A DNA stretch of 64,000 bases from Nothophaeocryptopus gaeumannii (taxonomy: Eukaryota; Ascomycota; Dothideomycetes; Mycosphaerellales; Mycosphaerellaceae): contig JASISA010000023.1 of NCBI GenBank assembly GCA_031771865.1, forward strand, positions 124,001 to 188,000, in the 5' to 3' direction. The position numbers were made by a program, and so were the translations under genes. The notes under the pieces are model-generated. The model did no database searches. It was given only the letters and a program-made list of their open reading frames with translations, and was not told the origin of the DNA. This document shows, piece by piece, positions 30,833-39,277 of this stretch (its first letter is position 1; the number at the start of each line of letters is the position of its first letter).

Positions 30833-31980
30833 ATGAACCCTCTATTTCATCTACCGATTCTTCGGACATTGAGCACCCAAGGCTATTACCTATGGACACA
30901 CCACCGCGCGGCAACAATCCTGACCTCATGCTCCATTCTATTCGCATCTCCATTCATCTGGAAACGCCTCATCTACAAGCCCAAACATCTCCCTCCTCAT
31001 CCCAAAGACTATCCTTACCGCCTCCATCTAGTCGACGACCACTCCACAACAATCATCCTCCCTGATGGCCGCAACCTTGGCTTTGCACAATACGGCGACC
31101 TATCCGGCAAACCTATTATCTACCTTCACGGTATCCTCGGCTCCAGACTCGAAAGCGCCCTCATGCACGACAATGCCAAAGACCTAGGCCTCAGAATCAT
31201 AGCCATCGATCGACCGGGAATTGGATCGAGTTCGCCTGGTCTGCGACCTCTCAAGGAAAGGAAAGTCATCGATCTCACGAAAGACGTAGAAGCACTTGTC
31301 GAAAATCTTGGTCTTAAGGAATATGCGATCCTAGGGATGTCCGGCGGCGGACCTTATGCTTTGGCGTGCGCGAGAGTTCTGCCTTCGACGGACATAAAGC
31401 CAAGTTGAAAGCCGTCTCCATCGTAACAGGCCTCGGACTGGCCGATATGTCGCAACCCTGGCCCGCTCCTCTGATTTGGCTCAATCAGAACCTCGATCTG
31501 CGATGGTTAATGAAGAGGCTCTTCACCGGTGGGAAAGTATGGGATATGTCCTTCTCTGATTCCGAACGCGCAGAAGCAATGCGTCTATGCATCGACGTCA
31601 GAAGAGCACATCCAGCAGATCTGTACGTCGCTCAACATCCTCGAAACCCAGATTGGACACGAGTGTTTCTTCGCTCCTCAAGGGAAGCTCTTAGGCAGGG
31701 GTTCGACGGTTTCCTCAACGACGCAGCCATACTCTCCAAACCCGACCCTGGGTTTCGGGTAGAAGATATCAGACCGGATCTGCCTGTTCAGTTGTGGTAT
31801 GGGACGGATGATACGAATGTGAGTCCAAAGGCTGGAGAAGAGACAGCCGACCGGTTGAAAGGAGTAGGGAATGGAAAGGTGGAGTTGCATATGATGGAAG
31901 GAGAGACGCATGGCAGTGTGCAGGTGAAGTTCCAGAGGAGGATTTTGGAGGGGTTGAGGAAGATTATGGAGGTGAGGTGA
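30833..31980 (+). pseudogene. Alpha/beta hydrolase, frameshifted
   Basis: A membrane-anchored alpha/beta hydrolase split over two frames. The first frame (ATG 30833, stop 31406-31408) has an N-terminal hydrophobic segment (about residues 27-45), the oxyanion region YLHGILGSRLESA and the nucleophile elbow ILGMSGGGPYALACA. The second frame, open to 31980, continues the family at once: KLKAVSIVTGLGLADMSQPW, WYGTDDTNVSP (acid residue) and MEGETHGSVQV (catalytic His). The switch falls at about 31385-31405 and needs two bases removed or one added. No acceptable intron fits; the only GT-AG pair that corrects frame is 26 nt and would delete conserved sequence. Either a young pseudogene or a base-calling error. 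Confidence 0.75.
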
Positions 31981-32517
31981 GAGGAGGGGACACTGTTTTC
32001 TGGGATGTGAGTCTCATCTCATCTTGTTCTGGATACGAGCTACTTTGGTCTACGAAGGATCTTTCCGTTGCGCTAAAACTCTATACCGCGCAGAGAGCGG
32101 CCAGGAGCGACACAGAGGTCCTGTGGTCAAGCCTCGAGTTGGCGATAACCCTCCGTAGTATACCCATTTCGGAGGTCCTCTCCTGTTGTCCTCCCAAGCC
32201 ATTTGAATAATCCCTTTGGTGATACCTCTCGCGCAGGTTCTCCTGATTCTGGCATCCAAAGCATCTCATACGGCGAGCACGAGCATCCAGAAGACGTGGC
32301 GGACTCGAGTATAGTGCCGAGATGGTATGAGGCCTGTGCAGAGGGAGGCCATTGCCGGTCTGGCCAGTAGTGCTCTGAGTAGTGTTGCCACCAGCGGCGT
32401 TGTGCTCGACGACAGTGCTCTGATCGGATGGGCGCTGTATGCTTGGCGAGGGAGTGGTACCGCGACGGTTATCAGACTCATCATTGCGACTGTGGGCTTC
32501 ATTCAAAGGGGCCGTTG
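31981..32517. other. Intergenic region, coding status unclear
   Basis: Open frames occur on both strands (for example plus 32327-32518, minus 32081-32629) with somewhat protein-like stretches, but none matches a family I know. It may be the 5' part of the decayed gene that follows. Confidence 0.35.
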
Positions 32518-33345
32518 ATGCGTCGCCGCCTAGTGGGGCAGGATCCTGCTGGACAGGCTCCGGGGGTGTCACAGTTACAGCAGCATTTACGCGAACAAGA
32601 ACGACAACAGTTGGCTCAAGTTGCCGCACAACGTCAACAGGACCAAGTCGATCTCGACCTCCAGCGTGCTCTCGCGTCGTCTCTTCATAATCAAGCCGAC
32701 AAGCAAGCAGACACTATATCCAACGAGCCGACATCAAGCAACTCTAATGCTACATACTAGCCCTTCCTCACGATTCGGTCGGACACGCATACTCCAGCGT
32801 GGCTGTTCCAGGCGCCGATCCTAACCGAATGTTAGGTCCTATACACGGCTTCTAAAAAATTGGTCCGGCACATTGAGGCCACTAGGAGACGGTTGGACAC
32901 TGGTCTTAATGAGGAAGAGAGGCGGCAGGTCTTGCACTTGTCAGAGGTTGCCCAGCGCCAACTCTTCGAACGCGGGTCCAACTCCTACTAGAGGTCTGAT
33001 TCCGTTGCTTCTCGCGACGGTTTCGGAGAGGACTACGACCTATGGAGCGCTGGACAGCGTCAAGCAGTGCTCGAGGAACACCAGCGATTGTATGACTCGA
33101 TGCCAACCCTCACTCTGCTCAGTGCGGCCCACAGATTCTACCATGTGTGGTGCATGGCACTATGTGTGCAAACAGCAATCGAGCAGTATCACCTGTACGC
33201 GTGCAGGCTACTACCCCTTTGCAGCTACATCCCTTTCCTTGTGCAAATGCTAAAACAGGTCCAGACTAGACCGATTGAGTGTACTTCAGATGTTGTTCTC
33301 TGTCGCTATGCTGTCGAAAAGAGGCACTGTCGTCGGCATGAGTAG
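32518..33345 (+). pseudogene. Decayed gene with three in-frame TAG codons
   Basis: A single plus-strand frame from ATG 32518 to TAG 33343-33345 is broken by TAG at 32758-32760, 32833-32835 and 32989-32991. The pieces read like protein: LQQHLREQERQQLAQVAAQR, VDLDLQRALASSLHNQADKQ, HIEATRRRLDTGLNEEERRQ, DYDLWSAGQRQAVLEEHQRL and a hydrophobic, Cys-containing end. DLQRALASSL resembles a ubiquitin-interacting motif, which is suggestive next to the RING-like genes but not proof. All three breaks are TAG, as expected if CAG codons were changed by C-to-T mutation. No homologue named. Confidence 0.45.
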
Positions 33346-33810
33346 CACAGCTCTTTCGCGAAAACCCGGAAGTCACTCGATCTTGACCCTCGCCTCCCCT
33401 CTAAATGCGAGGCGCTCCTCTCAAATACTGTTGTTGGGTTAACTCTCGAAACCATTGTGGAAGTGAGACGTTTTGGGGAACCTTTCAAAGTCCCTTCCAA
33501 TAGACATCTACGTAACACCTGTGAGCGCTATCCAATGATCAGGCCAGAACATCTATGAAATAACTCATGACACCACAGCCTGCGCAGCAATCCTAATCAC
33601 TCCATATCGCCGTCCCGCATTCAACCCCTTGCTCAACGCTCAACGCTCAACCCTTAGTCTCCGCGAATCCAAGAATCCTCCAGCGACTGGGGAATTGCCA
33701 AATTCAAAGCACGCTTTCCAATTTCTCCTCCTCTTCCTCCTCTCCGTCTCCATTCTCTCCGTCTCATCTCGGCATCAGGGCGAGTGTCCAAGCACAGCAG
33801 GGGCTTGCCA
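33346..33810. other. Intergenic region, no feature recognised
   Basis: Between the decayed gene and the 3' end of the first RING-like gene. Short repeats of CTCAACGCTCAACGCTCAAC near 33632-33652 are the only pattern noticed. Confidence 0.4.
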
Positions 33811-35337
33811 TCATTCTACCGTCAGCGACAAGCCCTTGAACGAGCGTACGGAAACCCAAAGTAGATCCGCAAACCAGCCCATGAGTTTTAGCTTATCGTC
33901 GGTGATATTGTCCGACCATATATCCCGGCACATCCTATCTTTAAGCCATTGATAGAGGTCCAGAGGTGAGACCTGTGCATCAAGTTCACCAGGAGCCGCG
34001 TCCAGCGCGTCCCATAGGAGCGCCATATAAGTTGTGGCCAGAGGATGATTGCAGTAGTCCACGTTGTCGACAGTCCGAGTCATGAATCGATCCATATACC
34101 AGCGCCATAAGTCATCGATGATTTTGCCGGAACTGAGGGTCAGAAGTTCATGGGTGAGAACGCCTTCCGTGTCTTGTCTGTAACATGGTTCGTAATCCTT
34201 GTATTTGATGTTCATCCTGAGATAGACCGGATAGCCAACGAAGCGCAGCTCTCGTGTCCTGAGAACGTGCGCAATCTTCTTAGAGACAAGACCCAGCCCG
34301 TCTCCACTCTGACAGGCGGTCAAGTATTGTGGCTGTAGCACTCCGAACAGTTCTTCCAAGAATTTGCTGTCTGACATCAAAGGCTCGTTGGCGAACAACA
34401 CCTGTCGGCAAAGCGGACAGGTGAATTTGCTTTGGCCTTTGATCCACAAAGCGAGACAGTGATGACCTGCGACATGCTTGCCGTGAATGGTGACGGCTAT
34501 GTCCTGGCTGGTGCCATTGCGGGAGACATAGTTTGACCCCAAGACAGACTTGATACCTGCAATATCTTCTTGCCTTTTCTGGCGAATCTCCAGAGTTGTC
34601 AAATCCGCTTGCGCCGTGGAATTCTCAGCGTCCATGAGCTCCGTTGAGGATCCTGGGCGGAGAGAATCATTCAACTCCTCCGATCTCGACGGATTGCTCG
34701 TCGGCTGCGTAGTCGGAAGATTCACCGGGCTGTTGGTGTCGACTTTGCACAGCGAAGGCGGTTTTGATGGAAGACAGGAGCTATCGGCCTGGCCAGCGAT
34801 TCTCATTCGTTGAAGGCAGATCCGACAGTCCAGCTCGTTCTCACATAACACATCGCCTCGTACGTGCTCGACGTGATCCCAGTACTCCTCTTGAGACGGC
34901 ATGATAGGAATTTTAAACGCAGTGTTCTTCAGGGCTAGGTGTTCTTTGCGCACACTTCGTTCGGAGTATTCTGGACCGTTCTCAGGGTTGTCGTAGTAGG
35001 GATTCGCCTCGGGGCCAGGTAAGTCTCCTTCCTCGGCCGTGTCATCATCATCGAAATCCAAGTGACTCTCCGGTGCCTGGTCGTCTTCCATGGCATCATC
35101 GTCGACCGTGTGACCGTGATCGGACTCCTCCATTTCGATATCCTGCGTCGACGTATCCACCCTTCTTGATCCGACCGCTGTACTTCCGTCACTCGGCGCC
35201 TCCTCGCCATCTGCCATCGGGACATCGTTATCAGGGGCATCAGGTGGGCTCCTTGATCCCAGTATTGTCTCTCCATCTCCATAAATGTGAGGGGTAAAAC
35301 AAGAGCTTGATTGTCCATGAGTATTGCAGGCTGGCAT
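33811..35337 (-). CDS. RING-like zinc-finger protein, long family member (copy 1)
   Basis: Intronless, 508 residues. Residues 30-125 are very acidic and disordered. The zinc-finger ligands are C171-x2-C174 (LDCRICLQRM), then after an insert of about 110 residues H288 and C294 (IHGKHVAGHHCLALW) and C307-x2-C310 (FTCPLCRQVLF). The usual third RING Cys and the fifth His/Cys are Gly. The C-terminus has the family domain: VDYCNHPLATTYMALLWDAL, SPLDLYQWLKDRM and a closing LMGWFADLLWVSVRSF. The likely role is a ubiquitin ligase or a protein-binding finger, by analogy only. An upstream TTGAGGACA motif at about 35600 is shared with its paralogues. Confidence 0.75.
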   Translation of the reverse strand: MPACNTHGQSSSCFTPHIYGDGETILGSRSPPDAPDNDVPMADGEEAPSDGSTAVGSRRVDTSTQDIEMEESDHGHTVDDDAMEDDQAPESHLDFDDDDTAEEGDLPGPEANPYYDNPENGPEYSERSVRKEHLALKNTAFKIPIMPSQEEYWDHVEHVRGDVLCENELDCRICLQRMRIAGQADSSCLPSKPPSLCKVDTNSPVNLPTTQPTSNPSRSEELNDSLRPGSSTELMDAENSTAQADLTTLEIRQKRQEDIAGIKSVLGSNYVSRNGTSQDIAVTIHGKHVAGHHCLALWIKGQSKFTCPLCRQVLFANEPLMSDSKFLEELFGVLQPQYLTACQSGDGLGLVSKKIAHVLRTRELRFVGYPVYLRMNIKYKDYEPCYRQDTEGVLTHELLTLSSGKIIDDLWRWYMDRFMTRTVDNVDYCNHPLATTYMALLWDALDAAPGELDAQVSPLDLYQWLKDRMCRDIWSDNITDDKLKLMGWFADLLWVSVRSFKGLSLTVE

Positions 35338-36402
35338 TCCTTCTTCATATAGACGACTGCATAAGAAATCGAAGAGTGGATGCTAAGTGTTAGCGTTGGG
35401 GACAGTAGGAACAAGCAAGATATATATATGTCCTCTTCTGTTCTCAGAGAAGGGAAATCATTGTCGTCAACATCTCTCATCCGCACAACAAGTATAGCTC
35501 ATTAGAAGGTGTTTGAAACCAGCTGTCCTCAGAGCTGAGCAAGAATGTCTTTCCAATATCTTCCTGGGCTCTCAAGGATTTGAGAAAGGTGTGCGCTACT
35601 TGAGGACAGCCTGAGTTCATAAAGGGTCGTCAACCAATCGAAAAATGCTCCGGCTCTGGCATGTGAAAGGGGGGTCCGGAACTTTCCGCTGTCCTCAACT
35701 CCAGATGATCGAGCCGGCGTAGACCTCTATGGGTCACGCTCCGGGACCCTAGGCACTCGCCTGATATGGGCAGAGATTATGAGCTTCTGCAACCTCTTCT
35801 CGCACACATTATGAAATATCAGACAGCATCGGCCGATGCTTGAGCGGTCGAGAACGGTCGGGACGGAAGTAGCCGTATGTGGGCGTCCATGGTCGGAGTG
35901 AGCCAGAAGCTGGTCGGAAGCGGTGCATGATGCGCGAAGAGCAGATCGAGAACGGGTTTTGGTGGTGGCTGGAGATGTTGTGAAAGAGAAAGTGAACTTG
36001 GGACAGGCTGAGGAATGAGGAAGTGACTAAGACTTTCGGCTTCTGCTCAAGCCGTAGCTCTACCTGATTATGTTCTTCCTCACTGGCCCTTACTATATAT
36101 CATGCCTTCATATACACCTTTTAACACTTCCCGCTGCCGTCAATTGAGAGGACAAGCGCCTTCGGCTCGATGCTCGCCCTGCCAGGTACACCATCAGGCG
36201 ATATGGATCTCGGACGGCACCATGCGCCACTCTTCTCAGCCCTCCCTCTCTCCAAAGTCTCCAATATGGCGGCATTTGAGCCTGGTCTAACTATTGAAGA
36301 GTCCGCGAAGTCCAAGAAATATGTGACGCCCATTGAGGCGATTTTGAAGAGCACTTGTCCTCCTGTTGAGGAGGTTCCCCCAATCATCAATGCTCCTCTC
36401 CC
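35338..36402. other. Intergenic region between RING-like copies 1 and 2
   Basis: About 1.06 kb. It holds the promoter of copy 1 (minus strand), with CTTGAGGACAG at 35599-35609 and a TGTCCTCA half-site at 35524-35531. The rest has no supported gene; ORFs at 36102-36592 on the plus strand overlap the 3' end of copy 2 and look like shadows. Confidence 0.4.
35599..35609 (-). promoter_or_regulatory. TGTCCTCAA motif upstream of RING-like copy 1
   Basis: CTGTCCTCAAG on the gene strand, about 260 bp before the start codon at 35337. The same nonamer precedes the other three full-length copies. Confidence 0.4.
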
Positions 36403-37341
36403 TCATCTTTCATCCCAGCGGCCCAACGCCGCTACCATACAGATGTCGTGCAACCAGGTGCTCAAGAATGGCGGGGGATCTCCCACGTTCGCTCTCAATA
36501 TCGCCTGGAGCATAGTGTACAAAGCTCTTGGAGATATTCTCCAAACGATGCGGTCCTCTTCCCATGCCTCAAATGCATCGTATGCGGCATAGTAATATGC
36601 CGGCGCGAGAGGATGATGTCTCATATCAATCCCGGTATTGATATCAATGGAATCCATGAATTGATCGTACCAGAATGATATCAGAGCCTTGGTGGAGGTG
36701 GAAGGGTGAGTCCACGACGATGTCTCGGGAAGGTCCATGGGATGTACATAGCCGTACACTGAGTTGTAGGTAGCATATGTCCCATCAACAGATTGCTGCG
36801 TGGTATCCGACCAACGGTTGTACATATCTCGTCGAAGCTGCAGTATACGCCTGATCTCGTGCAACAGACGTTCGGACTCTGCTTCTTCGTCATCATCCAG
36901 ATTCTCGTAAGCAGGAAAGAGCAAATCAGGGACGCGGTCGAAAAGGCTTCGTTCGGTTTGGCTCGGACTGCGCTCGATCAATCGCTGGCGACAGCAGGGA
37001 CAGGTAATGTTCCCATCGTTCACCCATTTTGCGAGACAAGCTTTTCCGAAGACGTGGGCCCCATGAGCGACTACTGCCGGGTGATCTTCCTTCTGCTGTA
37101 TATACGAGTCACTCTCGATGAGGTAGTGGGGGAGAACATGATCGAGCTTCACTCTTTTGGCGAGAGGAGGTCCAGTCCTAGCGCGTGGCCTCACTCCTCT
37201 GCGATCATCGTCCTTGAAGTCCATTGATTCTCGGCAGATGGGACAGTCTCTGTCTTCAACAGTGAGAGCAGGCTTCAGGTCGAACAGAAATCTGCGAGCA
37301 GTAGACGCTACAACGCCGTAATACAAGTTGATTGGCTCCAT
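36403..37341 (-). CDS. RING-like zinc-finger protein (copy 2)
   Basis: Intronless, 312 residues. The zinc finger is C33-x2-C36 (DRDCPICRESM), H96 and C102 (HGAHVFGKACLAKW), C114-x2-C117 (ITCPCCRQRL). The canonical third Cys position is Gly/Ala and the fifth is Gly. Between the first pair and the His lies a basic region (RPRARTGPPLAKRVKLDH), possibly a nuclear signal. The C-terminal family domain is GIDMRHHPLAPAYYYAAYDA, ISPRALYTMLQAIL and FLSTWLHDICMVAALGRWDE. It is colinear without gaps with the broken copy 3 over the linker, which shows a duplication. Upstream it has a conserved promoter block at 37505-37565. Confidence 0.8.
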   Translation of the reverse strand: MEPINLYYGVVASTARRFLFDLKPALTVEDRDCPICRESMDFKDDDRRGVRPRARTGPPLAKRVKLDHVLPHYLIESDSYIQQKEDHPAVVAHGAHVFGKACLAKWVNDGNITCPCCRQRLIERSPSQTERSLFDRVPDLLFPAYENLDDDEEAESERLLHEIRRILQLRRDMYNRWSDTTQQSVDGTYATYNSVYGYVHPMDLPETSSWTHPSTSTKALISFWYDQFMDSIDINTGIDMRHHPLAPAYYYAAYDAFEAWEEDRIVWRISPRALYTMLQAILRANVGDPPPFLSTWLHDICMVAALGRWDER

Positions 37342-37933
37342 GCTGCCTTTGTTAGCGTTCTTGTACGTCTTCGTTCGAGTCTGGGCGATCGACTCTGCGC
37401 GGGCAGGCTTGATAGCTTGTGCTACTCGGGAGAAAGGTGGCAGATTTTGCGATCGTATACGACTCTAGTGTATTCAAGGGCAAGAGCCAGAAGAGCGCCC
37501 AAGACACTTATCTGCAAATTTCTTATCCAAATTGTCCTCGGGTTGTCCTCAAACCTTGAAGCTCGGGCATGCTTATCGTAATCCATCGCTGGAATTGAGA
37601 GAGGGTAGTAGGAATGAAGTAGAAGTAGCGGGGATTGCGAACACATGTATTTGCTTGGATGCTTGCTATTCGTTGACATGTCTTTTGCTGCTTGTATTGC
37701 CTGACTGAGTGAGTGGTTCAGTGCGGTCTGGTCAGTCATGAATGCCATATCTCCATACTGGAAATTTGTAATGTCCTCGCCTGGGAAAGCCAATCTTGTG
37801 ACCGAGGAGGATGTCTCGTCTTCGATGGAGAAATGGGAACCTCGCCTGGGGTTGTGACGTGATGCTCCGATGCATCATCTCCTACGCTGAAATCCTCATC
37901 ACCAAACTTTTATCCGCTCCGCTCCCCCTCCCG
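37342..37933. other. Promoter region of RING-like copy 2
   Basis: Holds the TATCTGCAAA ... TGTCCTCAAACCTTG block shared with the promoter of copy 3. A 123-codon minus-strand ORF (37422-37793) overlaps this block and is judged non-coding. Confidence 0.45.
37544..37565 (+). promoter_or_regulatory. TGTCCTCAA-CTTG motif upstream of RING-like copy 2
   Basis: TGTCCTCAAACCTTGAAGCTCG on the plus strand, about 205 bp before the minus-strand start at 37341. An imperfect inverted repeat (TCCTCAA / TTGAAG). It differs at one base from the same 22-mer at 39004-39025. Confidence 0.5.
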
Positions 37934-38833
37934 CTATCCACTCCTCCCAGCAGCGGTCAACGCCACCACCATACATATATCATGCACCCAGCCGCTTAGA
38001 CGCTGAGATGGATTTCCCACGATCTGTCTGAGCCTGTTCGTCAGCCGCACGTAGAGCGTCTGAGGAGAGGCATGCGAAGGTCTGTGGCTCTGGGCCCATT
38101 GCGCCAGAATGTCAACAGCCACGTAGTAATAAGCTGGGCCGAGAGGGTGATGTCGTATATCAATGTCATCCTCTCTCATCACATCCGATGCATCCAAGAA
38201 GCGGGCGTCGAACCAGCCTATTAGTTCGTCCGCGACATTGGAGGCGTCAAAGGGTGCAATTTCGTCGGGGAGATCGCTCGCGCTCGTGGTGCCATACTCG
38301 GATGGTCAGTCTGGATAGGTTCCATCGATGGCTAGCTGAATGGAAGGCGTCAGATTGGCGTAGTACATCACTCGTACCAGGAGCGTCTGTGGTATCGTTC
38401 ACATAATGTCGTCGAGTTGGTCCTCGTCGCCTTCTGTGCGACCTACGTTCTCTGCGTAATCTGGCCAAAGGTCATCCCGGACTTCCGAAAGCATTGCACG
38501 CTCAGTCAGCGCCGGATCTCGTGCATTTACTGGCAGTCCTGCAACTGCTCTTGAGGTGCTCAGTGGGAGATCGTCATCTGCATCTAGAAACAGCTCCCTT
38601 CGACATAAAGGACATATGTTATCCCCAAAAGCGACGACATTGCGCGTGATACAAGCTCGTCCTAGGACGTGATTGCCGTGTACAATGACGGCTTGGCTGC
38701 AGTGCATGCCCGGTATCTGTGGCCGATTCGCGAATGCCAAAGCTTTATAGCAGATAGCGCAGTCTCTGTCCTCGGCGGCGAGAGCGGGTTGTAAGCCAGA
38801 GAGAAAGGCATGAGAGGAGATGGCTACCGCCAT
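37934..38833 (-). pseudogene. RING-like zinc-finger gene with two in-frame TGA codons (copy 3)
   Basis: One minus-strand frame from ATG 38833 to the stop at 37934, broken by TGA at 38399-38401 and 38306-38308. The finger is intact (residues about 25-77: DRDCAICYKAL, HGNHVLGRACI, NICPLCRRELF). After the breaks the same frame carries IDIRHHPLGPAYYYVAVDIL and RLSGWVHDICMVVALTA. The linker aligns without gaps to intact copy 2, with both TGAs at positions coding amino acids there. A 60-nt GT-AG intron (38445-38386) could remove the first TGA, but the second lies in the conserved DGTY-x-x-x-S-x-YG segment and cannot be spliced out reasonably. Probably a pseudogene; a truncated finger-only protein of about 144 residues could still be made. 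Confidence 0.75.
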
Positions 38834-39277
38834 GTCGACGCTCGGGTCTGTCTCCGGTTGATTGCGTGTTGTCAAATCTGCTCTGGACGGTTGAGAGCCT
38901 TGGTGTATCCTTGAGAGGTTTGTTGTCTTCTGGAATTTGTGAGTAGAGCAGTGGGCTTAGCAGAAAGAGCTTATGAGGTACCTATCTGCAAAATCTTCGA
39001 CACTGTCCTCAAACCTTGGAGCTCGTAATGCCTTTCGCGATGCAACGTTGAGGTCGACACAGGTGTTGAACTTGTTGTCCTCATGAGTTGTGACTTTGAC
39101 ACCAGATATAGTACTGTACTTTTACTCGTGTCACTAGTATCGCTCAGTGGATGAGTGTTGCTGGTCTTCGCTTTCTTGGCGTTTCATAACTCCCTTCAGC
39201 AGCATGTGACATTTGATGAAACAGGTGAGAAGCAGCGTCTTCAGCGTAGCTTTGGCGTCCGGCGAAGTCGTGGTATC
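38834..39277. other. Promoter of RING-like copy 3 and 3' flank of MPP10
   Basis: Contains the 22-bp motif at 39004-39025 and a further TGTCCTCATGAG at about 39079-39090. No gene. Confidence 0.45.
39004..39025 (+). promoter_or_regulatory. TGTCCTCAA-CTTG motif upstream of RING-like copy 3
   Basis: Nearly identical to 37544-37565, about 170 bp before the start codon at 38833. It is preceded in both copies by CTATCTGCAAA or TTATCTGCAAA about 20 bp earlier. Confidence 0.5.

Noticed and set aside
31384..31434. 26-nt GT-AG intron (31405-31430) to repair the alpha/beta hydrolase frame
   Set aside because: Too short for spliceosomal removal and it would delete the conserved LKAVSIVTG segment; a frameshift is the better reading.
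37422..37793. 123-codon minus-strand ORF with one hydrophobic segment
   Set aside because: It lies over the conserved promoter block shared by RING-like copies 2 and 3, and the equivalent region of copy 3 has no such ORF.
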